Assembly (NCBI GenBank): GCA_020831765.1
Contig: JAFIFY010000088.1
Location: 1 to 43,990, forward strand
Length of the DNA stretch: 43,990 nucleotides
Direction: 5' to 3'
Source of the DNA: Phycisphaeraceae bacterium
GTDB taxonomy: Bacteria; Planctomycetota; Phycisphaerae; Phycisphaerales; Phycisphaeraceae
The stretch's first letter is position 1. The number at the start of each line of letters is the position of its first letter. The notes under the pieces are model-generated. The model made no database searches, was not told the DNA's origin, and was given only the letters and a program-made list of their open reading frames with translations. Of this stretch, positions 16,924 to 25,435 are shown piece after piece. The position numbers and the translations under genes were made by a program.

Positions 16924-17421
16924 TTGATCTTCACCGGCCATTATCCGCACACGCTCGACGCCAAGAATCGCCTGGCGATTCCAGCCGAGCTTCGGCAGCG
17001 TCTCAAAGAGCGGTGCGGGCTGACCGACGAGGATGCCATCTGGGTCTACGCGACACCGGGCGAGGATGGGTGCATCGAGATTCTTTCGGTGCCGGACTAC
17101 GAAGCGACGGCCAGGAACCTCGAAGATGCCCAGGCCGACATCGACTCGCCGGAACTGATTCGCACGATCAAGGCATGGTTCCGCAATTCGTTCAAGCTGG
17201 AACTGGACAAGCAGGGCCGGATGCGGATTCCCGAGCCCCTGCTGGCGCGCCGGCCGATCGGGCAGAACGTCGTGGTCGTGGGCAACAGCGACCGCATGGA
17301 GATTTACTCGGCCGAGGCCTTCCAGCGCATGGATGAGCAGGACCGCCAGGCCGAATCGACGGCACAGACCAATGCCTTGTTCAACAAGGCAAGACGACAT
17401 CGAGGCCGAGGATCGGCCTGA
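16924..17421 (+). CDS. mraZ: Transcriptional regulator MraZ
   Basis: MraZ is an AbrB-like DNA-binding protein that normally regulates the division and cell wall (dcw) cluster. The 165-residue product shows both SpoVT/AbrB-like repeats: FTGHYPHTLDAKNRLAIPAELRQ (about 3-25) and FKLELDKQGRMRIPEPLLARRPIGQNVVVVG (about 89-119). The start is TTG at 16924, with AAGGAG at suitable distance; a nearby ATG is out of frame. In most bacteria rsmH, ftsL and ftsI follow directly, but here none do: the gene is followed by a structured non-coding region. The last codons and the stop lie in or next to the first GGA-loop hairpin of that region. Confidence 0.93.
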   Translation: MIFTGHYPHTLDAKNRLAIPAELRQRLKERCGLTDEDAIWVYATPGEDGCIEILSVPDYEATARNLEDAQADIDSPELIRTIKAWFRNSFKLELDKQGRMRIPEPLLARRPIGQNVVVVGNSDRMEIYSAEAFQRMDEQDRQAESTAQTNALFNKARRHRGRGSA

Positions 17422-17953
17422 CGGATCGCAAGGGCAAGTCGGCAACAGGCAAGTCGCCCATGGACGGGCGGACGGAAACTGGGCCTGAAGCCGTGGACGG
17501 TCAGTGGGCTCGGGGATGGACCCCCGGACCCCCGACCCCGGACAGCGGAAACCCGGCAAGGAAGCCGGGATGGGTTGCTGAACAGTGGTGACAGGCTCCG
17601 CCAATGGCGGCATCGTTGGATGGATGCCGCGGCGGAGCCGGAAACGCGGACAAGACCGCAAGGTTCATGGATGAACCGGAGGTCGGGCATGGGCTGCATT
17701 GGGCGGGTTTGCCTCAGGCCACGGACGGCCGGGGGCACGACGCCAGCGCAACCCGAAAAGAAAAGGACCATTCGCGGAGCCCGTTGCCTCTGCTCAGGGA
17801 TCGAGCATCCGAGCTGCGGTAACGGGTAGCTTCCAGGAGGCCCATGGACGGGCCACAGCAGCGGGTTCCGCGAATGGTCCAGAGTATTCTTCGGTTCAAG
17901 GATGAACCGTTGACCCATTGGAGGCTCACCTGCTCATGGACGATCAGGTGGCC
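17403..17953 (+). ncRNA. Candidate CsrA-binding (CsrB/RsmZ-like) RNA with at least twelve GGA-loop hairpins
   Basis: The plus strand folds into many short hairpins whose loops contain GGA: 17403-17419 (loop AGGAU), 17455-17470 (AUGGAC), 17490-17501 (UGGA), 17511-17526 (AUGGAC), 17552-17569 (AAGGAA), 17607-17630 (GUUGGAUG, itself inside a 9-bp stem 17594-17602/17631-17639), 17662-17677 (UGGA), 17717-17730 (ACGGAC), 17791-17807 (AGGGAUC), 17839-17854 (AUGGAC), 17892-17909 (AGGA in CAAGGAUG) and 17927-17950 (contains AUGGAC). A 20-bp stem with two G-U pairs (17765-17784/17861-17880) encloses two of them. CsrA/RsmA binds A(N)GGA in hairpin loops, best as CARGGAUG. CsrB, CsrC and RsmX/Y/Z sponge RNAs have this design. 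RNase P RNA and tmRNA signatures are absent. The 5' end is unknown: only 34 nt separate the mraZ stop from the second hairpin, so it may be an mraZ 3' UTR or be processed from that mRNA. No clear U-tract terminator is seen. Confidence 0.65.
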
Positions 17954-18069
17954 ACCGCTTTTCGCTCGTGAGTATATCACAAGCCCGACGGTCGCCAAGC
18001 GCCGTCCCACCGATCACCGTTCCATGTATTCCGCCGCCTGGTCAAGGGGATCGATATCGCCATGGGCGT

Positions 18070-18375
18070 TCAGGCCGCGCGACGGTCGTTCGGCGGTTGA
18101 CCGACTTCATCACGGCCGACCATGATCTGAAGGGCACGAGCCAGGCCGCGAATCGTCAGCGGATTCTGACCCAGCGCGAAGAGATCACGCACGCGAACCA
18201 GCCGGAAGATGCGCCCATCGGCGGCCTCGAACCGGTGAACCGGCAGCGCGCCGGTCCGCACGGCGTGTTCGATCTCCTCCACCGAGCGGCCGAGGATACG
18301 CGGCGCGGTATCCAGCGGCACGGACTCGCCGAGCCTGGCGTACCACTGCTTGAACGTCACCTGTTGCTTGGGCAT
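18070..18375 (-). CDS. Small hypothetical protein with an HTH-like N-terminal half
   Basis: The 101-residue protein starts at ATG 18375, with GGGAGAAG upstream. The segment RILGRSVEEIEHAVRTGALPVHRFEAADGRIFRLVRVRDLFAL (about 27-69) reads like a MerR/excisionase-type winged HTH in which a helix pair is followed by a hairpin with a bound side chain for DNA. No named family is certain. It converges on the 3' end of the GGA-hairpin RNA region and is divergent from trpB2. Confidence 0.6.
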   Translation of the reverse strand: MPKQQVTFKQWYARLGESVPLDTAPRILGRSVEEIEHAVRTGALPVHRFEAADGRIFRLVRVRDLFALGQNPLTIRGLARALQIMVGRDEVGQPPNDRRAA

Positions 18376-18607
18376 ACGAGCTTCTCCCTGATCTGATCTC
18401 CGTTAATGCTTTTCGGCATGATGGTTGAGCGGCTTTTGCTCTCAAGGGAGCCCGGACGTGCCGCCGCAGCGCGGCCAGGCCCGCCGGAACCCTCTCATGA
18501 CAACCGATTCGGGATTCAACCAAAAAGGTGGCCGAAAACGAGAGTTTGAGGTAGAGTTATCTTTCGACCGGGTGACCCAACGACTGTTCGACCGGAGAAA
18601 CCGCCTG

Positions 18608-19981
18608 ATGACCACCAAGTACCTCCTCCAAGAGGAAGACATGCCGCGCCAGTGGTACAACCTCGCGGCCGATCTGCCCACGCCCATGCTTCCACCGCTC
18701 GGGCCCGGCGGCCAGCCCGTCGAGCCACACCACCTTCAGGCCATCTTTCCGGAAAACCTCATCGAACAGGAGATGAGCACCCAGCGCTGGATCGATATCC
18801 CCGACCCGATCCGCGAGATTCTCTTTCGCTGGCGGCCAACCCCCCTTCGCCGCGCTGTCCATCTGGAGCGCTATCTCCAGACACCGGCGAAAATCTTCTA
18901 CAAGGATGAGAGCGTCAGCCCCGCCGGCAGCCACAAGCCCAACACCGCCGTCGCGCAGGCCTGGTACAACCGGGAGGCGGGCATCCGCAAACTGACCACC
19001 GAAACCGGCGCCGGGCAGTGGGGTTCGGCCCTGGGCTTTGCCTGCGCCATTCTCGACATGGAATGCAAGGTGTACATGGTTCGGATCAGCTTTGATCAGA
19101 AGCCGTTCCGAAGACTGATGATGGAAACCTGGGGCGCTACATGCATCGCAAGCCCCAGCCGGGAGACCAAGGCGGGGCGCGATGTGCTGGAACGATCACC
19201 GGATACCCCCGGCTCGCTGGGCATCGCCATCAGCGAGGCGATCGAAGCGGCCATCTCCGATCCCGAAGGCAAGACCCGCTATTCGCTGGGCAGTGTGCTC
19301 AACCACGTCATGCTGCACCAGACCATCATCGGCCTGGAAGCGCGGAAGCAACTGGCCATGGCGGGCGTGAAGCACCCGGATGTGGTCATCGGCTGTGCCG
19401 GCGGCGGAAGCAACTTCGCGGGCCTGGCGTTCCCGTTCACCTGCGACAAGATTCACGGCGCATCGATCCGGATCATCCCCGTCGAGCCGAGCAGTTGCCC
19501 GACATTGACCCGGGCGCCCTTCGCCTACGATCACGGCGACACCGCGGGCATGACGCCGCTGATGCCCATGCACTCGCTCGGCCATGCCTTCGTGCCGCCA
19601 CCGATCCACGCCGGCGGCCTGCGCTACCACGGCATGGCGCCGCTGGTCAGCAAGGCGGTCGTTGAAGGGCTGATGGAGCCGCTTTCGATTCACCAGAGCG
19701 AGTGCTACCAGGCCGCGCTGACCTGGGCCAGAACCGAAGGTTTCATCTGCGCCCCGGAAACCAGCCACGCCATCGCCGCCACCATCCGACAAGCCAGACT
19801 CGCCCGCGAAGAAGGACGCGAACGCAACATTCTCTTCTGCTACTCAGGCCACGGACTCATGGACCTGGCCGGATACGAAAAATTCATGCGCGGCCAACTG
19901 GTCGATCACCCCCTGCCCGAAGAAGACCTGCTCAAATCCATCGAAGCCTTCGCCAGCTTCCCCAAACCCCAACCGGCGTGA
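18608..19981 (+). CDS. trpB2: Tryptophan synthase beta chain, class II (TrpB2)
   Basis: This PLP enzyme joins indole and serine (or an analogue) to form tryptophan. The PLP lysine lies in AGSHKPNTA (about residue 110) and the phosphate-binding loop is VIGCAGGGSNFAG (about 260-272). The N-terminal PRQWYNLAADLP and the length of 457 residues from ATG 18608 are typical of the TrpB2 subgroup, as opposed to the TrpA-dependent TrpB1. The upstream frame to 18425 has no family similarity, and GGAG precedes 18608. No trpA, trpC or trpD lies nearby. It may salvage indole or act in the pathway with an unlinked TrpA. Confidence 0.93.
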   Translation: MTTKYLLQEEDMPRQWYNLAADLPTPMLPPLGPGGQPVEPHHLQAIFPENLIEQEMSTQRWIDIPDPIREILFRWRPTPLRRAVHLERYLQTPAKIFYKDESVSPAGSHKPNTAVAQAWYNREAGIRKLTTETGAGQWGSALGFACAILDMECKVYMVRISFDQKPFRRLMMETWGATCIASPSRETKAGRDVLERSPDTPGSLGIAISEAIEAAISDPEGKTRYSLGSVLNHVMLHQTIIGLEARKQLAMAGVKHPDVVIGCAGGGSNFAGLAFPFTCDKIHGASIRIIPVEPSSCPTLTRAPFAYDHGDTAGMTPLMPMHSLGHAFVPPPIHAGGLRYHGMAPLVSKAVVEGLMEPLSIHQSECYQAALTWARTEGFICAPETSHAIAATIRQARLAREEGRERNILFCYSGHGLMDLAGYEKFMRGQLVDHPLPEEDLLKSIEAFASFPKPQPA

Positions 19982-20188
19982 ATCGCAGTGTCAGGCTGGA
20001 TCACGGCATCAGCATCGATGGGCGCTTCTCCTATTGGTTGGCGGTTGCCCGAGTGGCAGGCGCTATTTGATCACTGCTTCGGAAAAAGGGACTGGGACGG
20101 CATCGGAATGGCTGCCCTGACCTCATCCCAAGGCAGACGGTACGGCCGCTCATTGTGACATTAATCCATGGAGCGAGGCAGTTACCCA

Positions 20189-20599
20189 TCACGCATCGAG
20201 CAGCAACTGCAGTTCACTGGCAAGCGGCAAAAGTACTGTCTGATCTGTGCGGAATGCAAACCTAAGCCGCTGATCAAATTCCTGGTGCTCAAATATCTCG
20301 CCGGAAATGAAAACGTGGCCCATCTCGTTAACCTCAAACGCAAGATAATCGACCTCCCATTGCCCCTTAATGATGCACTTTCCCGAGAGCGTCGCCGCCA
20401 TTGTTCGCAATGCAGGTACGACCTCCGCCAAGACCACATCGTCGAAGTAAAACGGCCGCTGGCATGAGAATCCACCTGAACGCACAGAGAGGTCGCACCT
20501 AAAGCAGCCATCGCCATATTTTTCCACCTGCGAAAGACGCACTTGCTTGGTGGCATCGTTCGTCTGCAGTTCTATCATGTCGACGACAATCTGCGACAT
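20189..20599 (-). CDS. WapI/DUF6228-like immunity family protein
   Basis: The 136-residue protein contains CFRCDLSVRSGGFSCQRPFYFDD (about 32-54) and HVFISGEIFEHQEFDQRLRFAFRTDQTVLLPLASEL (about 95-130). These match the pattern of the small beta-rich WapI/DUF6228 immunity-type family. No polymorphic toxin or secretion gene is adjacent. Lower G+C and AT-ending codons set it apart from its neighbours and suggest recent transfer. The assignment rests on remembered family pattern; the role as an orphan immunity gene is inferred. Confidence 0.7.
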   Translation of the reverse strand: MSQIVVDMIELQTNDATKQVRLSQVEKYGDGCFRCDLSVRSGGFSCQRPFYFDDVVLAEVVPALRTMAATLSGKCIIKGQWEVDYLAFEVNEMGHVFISGEIFEHQEFDQRLRFAFRTDQTVLLPLASELQLLLDA

Positions 20600-20814
20600 C
20601 TAAGGCCATCCTACCGCAGTCTTGGTCTGCAAAGCCAGCCGCCTCGACCTGCCGTGGAAATTTTATTCTCAGGCTGAGTGAAAGTCCGGCAACCAGGCAT
20701 TGAGGCCGTTGGCCGGTTCGATGGTTGCACGTGATTCGCAGGCAAGGACGCGCTTCACTTTGCGCATTCTGGCCGATTTATTCAGTGGCGCGGCGACTGA
20801 TCCGACCCGTACAC

Positions 20815-23679
20815 TCAAGGCGCTTCGCCTTCCTGGGGCAGGTTGCCGAGCTGGTCGAAGTAGCGGCGGATGACTTCCCGGGAGCGGACGGGGACGCGGT
20901 TTTCGTTGATGGCTCGGCGCATCTGTTCGGCGGCTTCGCCGGCCGCATCGTGGAAGGGCACTCGGCTTTCACCGGCCCGTCCTTCGCCCGGACGCCGGCC
21001 GATGACCTGTTGCGGGCCGCCGACATCGCGTTCACCGGCGCGCAGGGCTCGGACATCATCGGGTCGGCTTGCCGGTCCATCTTCGCCTCGCGCGGCCGAC
21101 GCCCCATCACGCCCCGCACCACGGCCGGGCATCGGTTCGGGTGAACCGGGACTGGGCATCGGCTGACGATCGGCGATGGGCGGTTGTTGAGGATCCTCGC
21201 CGCGCAGTCGCCGCGCGGTGTCACGCAATCGATCGCGCGTCTGGCGAAGCCGGTCATGCTCACGTTGCTGCTCGCTGAATCGCTCGAACTGGCGGCGGAC
21301 ATCCTCGCCCGTGGGCCTTGGGCGTTCGCTCTCTTCCGTGCCGCCGATCCCTTCGCCATTGGCATCACCCGGCCCGCGCTGGCCTTGCTGTTCGCCAGGC
21401 CGCTGCGCTGGTTCACCGCCGGGCTGATCGCCGGGCATGGTGCCGGGTTGGCCATCTTCACCACCCGGCTCGCCAGTCCGCCGGGGGCGGGGGCGGGTCT
21501 CATCGCCCGGCTGCGGGAAGCCTTGCTGTTCGCCATTCTGGCCCGATGGATCGGGTTGACCGGTGGCTGTGGGATCCTCGCCCGCTCCCGGTTGAGCGCT
21601 GGGTTGACCGTTGGTTTCCGCTCCCGGCTGCTCGCCGGGTTCATCGCCTGATCCCGGTGATGGCTGAGGTTGTGTGCCGTTCCGCTCCTGGGTTGGACCA
21701 GGCTGCGGCTCACCGCCCTGATCCGTACCGGGTTGCGTGCCCGGCTCCGTACCCGGTTCCGCGCCGGGTTCAGCGCCGGGTTCCGTACCCGGCTCCCTGC
21801 CGGGTTGCTGCCGGGTCGTATCGGGCCCCTCGTGAGGCTGGCCCTGTTCGCCGGGTTGCTCACCGTCGGGTTGCTCGCCGGCGTCGCCGGGTTGCTCGCC
21901 GCTTGGCTGGGGCTGGGCTCCGTTTTCGGTTGGCTCGCCGGAAGGATCGTGCCGGGTTTCGCCGCGCTCCTGGCCGGGCTGATCCGCGGATGGTTGCGAT
22001 TCGGTCGCCGAGGGCTCGCCTTGATCGGGCTGGCCATCCGGCGAGGTTTCCGAAGGCTGCTGAGGCGCGCCCGTATCCTGCTCGCTGCCGGGCTCGGTTG
22101 CATCGGGTGACCCGGCCTGATCGCCGGTCTCAGGCTGGCGTGGCGTATCCCCGGTTTCGCGGTCCGGCGTCTCCTCTGAAGGCTGCTGCGCTTCGGGTGC
22201 TTCGGGTGATTCCGAGGGTTCTGAAGCGTCAGGAGCCTGGGCGGTGTCCGGAGTCTCCGGCGTTTGCGCGGGTTCGGGGGCTTCCGGGGTTTCCGGGGGT
22301 TCGGTGGTGTCTGGCTGCTCCCAGAGTGATGGGTCTTCAAAGAGGTCATGTCGCGAGGGGCGAGGCGGATCGGACTCGGATGGCCGCACGGCATCGCGCA
22401 TCGAGCGTGCCAGATCGCGCAGTGAGCGTCCGGCCCGTTCGCGTTCGCGGGCCGCCTGAAGATCGCGTTTGGCTTCTTCGATCATCTCCCGGGCCGACTC
22501 GGGATCGTGCCCGGCTTCTTCGAGTGCCTCCTCCAGGCGGCGGGTCAAGTCCTCCATGGCCGGGGATGGATCGTCTTCCCGGCCGGCCTGCTCGCGAAGG
22601 CGCGATTCCAGTTCCCGATGGCGACGAAGCGCATCGCTTTCCAGATCGCTTCCGGTACGGTCCATCTGTTCCGACAGCCACTCGACATCGTGCCAGAACC
22701 GCAGCCGATCCTCCTCGGACATGTCCGGATCGCTGAGCGCTTCTTCCAATCGGCGGCCGGCTTCATCAAAGTCGCCTCGCCTAAGGGCATCGGCGATATC
22801 ATCGCCCGGCCCCGGCTCGCCGTCATCCAGCTCGAGCTGGCTCAGGCGATTGCGCACCTCGCGCATCAGTGATTCACGCCGCTGGAGCGAACGTTCCAAC
22901 TCGCGTTCGGCCTGTTCGATCTTTCGCGCCGCCTCGGCCGGATCGCGCCGTTGGGCCAGTGCCTGGCGGGCTTCTTCGACATGTCGGCGTACGCGCTCGA
23001 CTTCCTCCTCGGTTTCCGCGGCTTCGGGCGAGAGATCGCCCTGCAAAGCGCCATCATCCAGAAGACGAACGACCTGCGAGACGGCCTCATCCGCCTGTTC
23101 GATCCGCTGCTCCAATTCCCGCTCGGCCAGCATGGCGCGGCGATGGCCCAGAAGGTCCATGTCCGGCATGAAGAGCCAGGAAGCGGAAAAGACCAGCACG
23201 CCGCCCAGGCCGTAAAGCCACGGACGGGTCCAGTGCAGCGGCAGCGCCCGACTAAGCTCGAGCCGCGATGCCATGGCCGAAGCCTGATCGATCACCACCG
23301 GCGCGAATGGATGCCGCCGGTCCTCGGCCTCCAGACCCAGGGCCGTCGAGATCGAATCCTTCAACCCCAGGCGCTGATCGAGCATCACCGCCAGATGCGC
23401 CCCGGCCCGATGTCGGCCGATCAACACCAGCCCCACAAACGCCAGAAGAAACACGCCGGCAAAGCCCATCGGCAGCCAGCCTTCCAGAGGCAGCCCGGCC
23501 AGCCTGAACCCGGTAACGGTCAATGCGCCCAGCAAGGCCACCCCAAGGAGCAACCAACCTCCCCGGCTCAATCCAAACGAAAGCCCGGACCGCCAGGCCG
23601 CATGGCTCAGGCGACGGTGGAGATTGCCGAGTCTGGTTGGGGTTCGTTTGGTCATAACCTTCAATTCTAGACGTTCCAT
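20815..23679 (-). CDS. DUF4175-like membrane-anchored protein with very long low-complexity acidic tail
   Basis: The 954-residue product starts at ATG 23679 with AAGGGG upstream; an in-frame ATG at 23655 is an alternative. Three hydrophobic segments (about 35-60, 68-88 and 148-168) are followed by coiled-coil-rich regions (about 185-420: ELEQRIEQADEAVSQVVRLLDD, EAARKIEQAERELERSLQRRESLMREVRNRLSQLE). A long Pro/Gln/Gly/Glu-rich section (about 450-800) has degenerate EPGxEPG, EQPGE and TPETPD repeats. The last 100 residues are again helical (QQREHDRLRQTRDRLRDTARRLRG). This is the look of the DUF4175 proteins found near MoxR/DUF58 genes in planctomycetes and alphaproteobacteria; those neighbours are not in this window. 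Function unknown. Confidence 0.8.
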   Translation of the reverse strand: MERLELKVMTKRTPTRLGNLHRRLSHAAWRSGLSFGLSRGGWLLLGVALLGALTVTGFRLAGLPLEGWLPMGFAGVFLLAFVGLVLIGRHRAGAHLAVMLDQRLGLKDSISTALGLEAEDRRHPFAPVVIDQASAMASRLELSRALPLHWTRPWLYGLGGVLVFSASWLFMPDMDLLGHRRAMLAERELEQRIEQADEAVSQVVRLLDDGALQGDLSPEAAETEEEVERVRRHVEEARQALAQRRDPAEAARKIEQAERELERSLQRRESLMREVRNRLSQLELDDGEPGPGDDIADALRRGDFDEAGRRLEEALSDPDMSEEDRLRFWHDVEWLSEQMDRTGSDLESDALRRHRELESRLREQAGREDDPSPAMEDLTRRLEEALEEAGHDPESAREMIEEAKRDLQAARERERAGRSLRDLARSMRDAVRPSESDPPRPSRHDLFEDPSLWEQPDTTEPPETPEAPEPAQTPETPDTAQAPDASEPSESPEAPEAQQPSEETPDRETGDTPRQPETGDQAGSPDATEPGSEQDTGAPQQPSETSPDGQPDQGEPSATESQPSADQPGQERGETRHDPSGEPTENGAQPQPSGEQPGDAGEQPDGEQPGEQGQPHEGPDTTRQQPGREPGTEPGAEPGAEPGTEPGTQPGTDQGGEPQPGPTQERNGTQPQPSPGSGDEPGEQPGAETNGQPSAQPGAGEDPTATGQPDPSGQNGEQQGFPQPGDETRPRPRRTGEPGGEDGQPGTMPGDQPGGEPAQRPGEQQGQRGPGDANGEGIGGTEESERPRPTGEDVRRQFERFSEQQREHDRLRQTRDRLRDTARRLRGEDPQQPPIADRQPMPSPGSPEPMPGRGAGRDGASAARGEDGPASRPDDVRALRAGERDVGGPQQVIGRRPGEGRAGESRVPFHDAAGEAAEQMRRAINENRVPVRSREVIRRYFDQLGNLPQEGEAP

Positions 23680-23841
23680 GCCCCTTATGGTTCACCCAAA
23701 CCCCACAAAACGGGCGGAAAAACAGCCAGATCGCGTACTTTTGCGACCCACGGCCCTGATGCTCATCCGCGAGCACCTCGCAGAGCCCCGCGGATCGACT
23801 TGCTACGCTTCCGTGGCACACCGAGCTTATAAGGAGCCGTC

Positions 23842-25287
23842 ATGACCCGCTTGCCCGCCCAAGGCCCCTTTCCACTTTATCTGGCCAACCGCCCGGAAAC
23901 GCCCAACGCCGATCTTCAGGTCACGGACAAGTACCGCAACACACCGGCAGCGCGGGTCGCGTTGGCGGACGCGGCCATGATCGATCGAGCGATCGCGGCG
24001 GCGACCTCGGCAGCGCCCGAGATGGCCGCGCTGGCCCCCTACCAGCGCCAGGCCGTGCTGCGACATTGCATTGAGCGCTTCGACCAGCGCGCCAAGGAGC
24101 TGGCCACAGTCGTCTGTATCGAAGCGGGCAAACCGATCCGCGACAGCCACGCCGAGGTTACACGGCTGATCGATACCTTCCAGATCGCCGCGGATGAAGC
24201 CGTGCGGCCGCGCGGCCAGATGCTCAATCTCGAGATCGGCCCGAGGACCAAAGGCTATCGGGGCTGGGTGCGTCGATTCCCGATCGGGCCGTGCTCGTTC
24301 ATCTCACCGTTCAATTTTCCGCTGAACCTGGTCGCCCACAAGATCGCCCCGGCCATCGCCGCCGGTTGCCCGTTCGTGCTCAAGCCCGCCAGCCTCACGC
24401 CCATCAGCGCCCTGATCATCGGCGAAATCCTGGCCGAGACCGATCTGCCCGAAGGCGCTTTCTCGATCCTGCCGGCTCGCGTTGAGCAGGTCGAGGCGTT
24501 CGCCACCGACCCGAGGCTCAAGCTGCTGAGCTTCACCGGCTCGCCGGATGCGGGATGGAAGCTCCGGGCCAAGGCGGGGAAGAAGAAGGTCATCCTCGAG
24601 CTGGGCGGCAATGCGGCATGCATTGTGGATGCGGGATCGGATGTGGACGATGCGGCCAGGCGCCTGATCATCGGTGCCTTTTATCAATCGGGCCAGTCGT
24701 GCATCAGTGTGCAGCGCATCTACATTCATGATTCGCTTGTGGATGAACTCAAGCGAACACTGATTGAAGGAATCGGAAAGCTCAAGAGCGGTGATCCGCT
24801 GGATGAGGAGGTGTCCATCGGCCCGATGATTTCCGAGTCGGCGGCTTCACGGCTGGAGGAATGGATCCAAAGCGCGATCGCCGCGGGGGCGAAGCTGCTT
24901 TGCGGCGGTGGGCGCGATGGGGCGATGCACGAGCCGACGCTGCTGGAAGATGTGCCCGAGGATCAGCCGCTCTCCTGCCAGGAAGCGTTCGGGCCGGTGG
25001 CGGTGATTGAACGGTTCAGCGACTTTGAAGAAGCCCTGGATCGGGTGAACCGCAGCCGTTACGGCATCCATGCCGGGGTCTTCACGCCATCGATCGACCA
25101 TGCGTTTCGCGCGTGGGACCGATTGGAGGTCGGCGGCGTGCTGATCAACGAGGTGCCCTCCTTCCGCGTGGACAACATGCCTTACGGCGGCGTCAAGGAA
25201 AGCGGCATCGGCCGCGAAGGCGTGGCCTGCGCGATCGAATCCATGACCGAAGCGCGGACGATGGTGATCCGCTCGGCGACTCGATGA
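23842..25287 (+). CDS. Aldehyde dehydrogenase family protein
   Basis: A 481-residue NAD(P)-dependent aldehyde dehydrogenase. The catalytic cysteine is in GQSCIS (about 284-289), the general-base glutamate in ILELGGN (about 252-258), the oxyanion Asn in FNFPLN (about 156-161), and the cofactor lysine in FVLKPAS. The C-terminal PYGGVKESGIGREG is the family's closing signature. The fold and length suit semialdehyde or glyceraldehyde-3-phosphate (non-phosphorylating) type enzymes, but the substrate is not determined. The start ATG has a strong AAGGAG. Confidence 0.95.
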   Translation: MTRLPAQGPFPLYLANRPETPNADLQVTDKYRNTPAARVALADAAMIDRAIAAATSAAPEMAALAPYQRQAVLRHCIERFDQRAKELATVVCIEAGKPIRDSHAEVTRLIDTFQIAADEAVRPRGQMLNLEIGPRTKGYRGWVRRFPIGPCSFISPFNFPLNLVAHKIAPAIAAGCPFVLKPASLTPISALIIGEILAETDLPEGAFSILPARVEQVEAFATDPRLKLLSFTGSPDAGWKLRAKAGKKKVILELGGNAACIVDAGSDVDDAARRLIIGAFYQSGQSCISVQRIYIHDSLVDELKRTLIEGIGKLKSGDPLDEEVSIGPMISESAASRLEEWIQSAIAAGAKLLCGGGRDGAMHEPTLLEDVPEDQPLSCQEAFGPVAVIERFSDFEEALDRVNRSRYGIHAGVFTPSIDHAFRAWDRLEVGGVLINEVPSFRVDNMPYGGVKESGIGREGVACAIESMTEARTMVIRSATR

Positions 25288-25325
25288 AGGCGCTGGTATG
25301 CGATTGCCGGGCCGGTTAAGCAACA

Positions 25326-25356
25326 TCGCCGTCCGATCCTGACGATCCGACGGCGA
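25326..25356. terminator. Intergenic hairpin between convergent genes
   Basis: An 8-bp stem (25326-25333 with 25349-25356) plus an inner 4-bp stem lies between the convergent aldehyde dehydrogenase and response regulator genes. There is no U-tract on either side, so it could be a weak bidirectional terminator or simply an mRNA 3' end stabiliser. Confidence 0.35.
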
Positions 25357-25435
25357 GTGCCTTCGTCTGAATGATTGTCTGTCCCACGGGTCACAGTGTG
25401 ACGATCTGGACCATTTATCCAGTTTGCGAAGTTCG

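Noticed and set aside
16801-17918. Long minus-strand frames across mraZ and the non-coding region behind it
   Set aside because: They are antisense to mraZ, whose family match is clear, and across the hairpin region they show no protein-like pattern; the hairpins explain the sequence better.
17403-17953. RNase P RNA or tmRNA as the identity of the structured region
   Set aside because: The conserved RNase P segments (GAGGAAAGUCC near the 5' side, ACAGAA near the 3' side) and the tmRNA tRNA-like ends are absent.
20778-22736. Alternative frames on both strands inside the DUF4175-like gene
   Set aside because: They arise from the Pro/Gly/Gln-rich repeats, which stay open in several frames; only the 954-residue frame has membrane and coiled-coil segments and a ribosome binding site.
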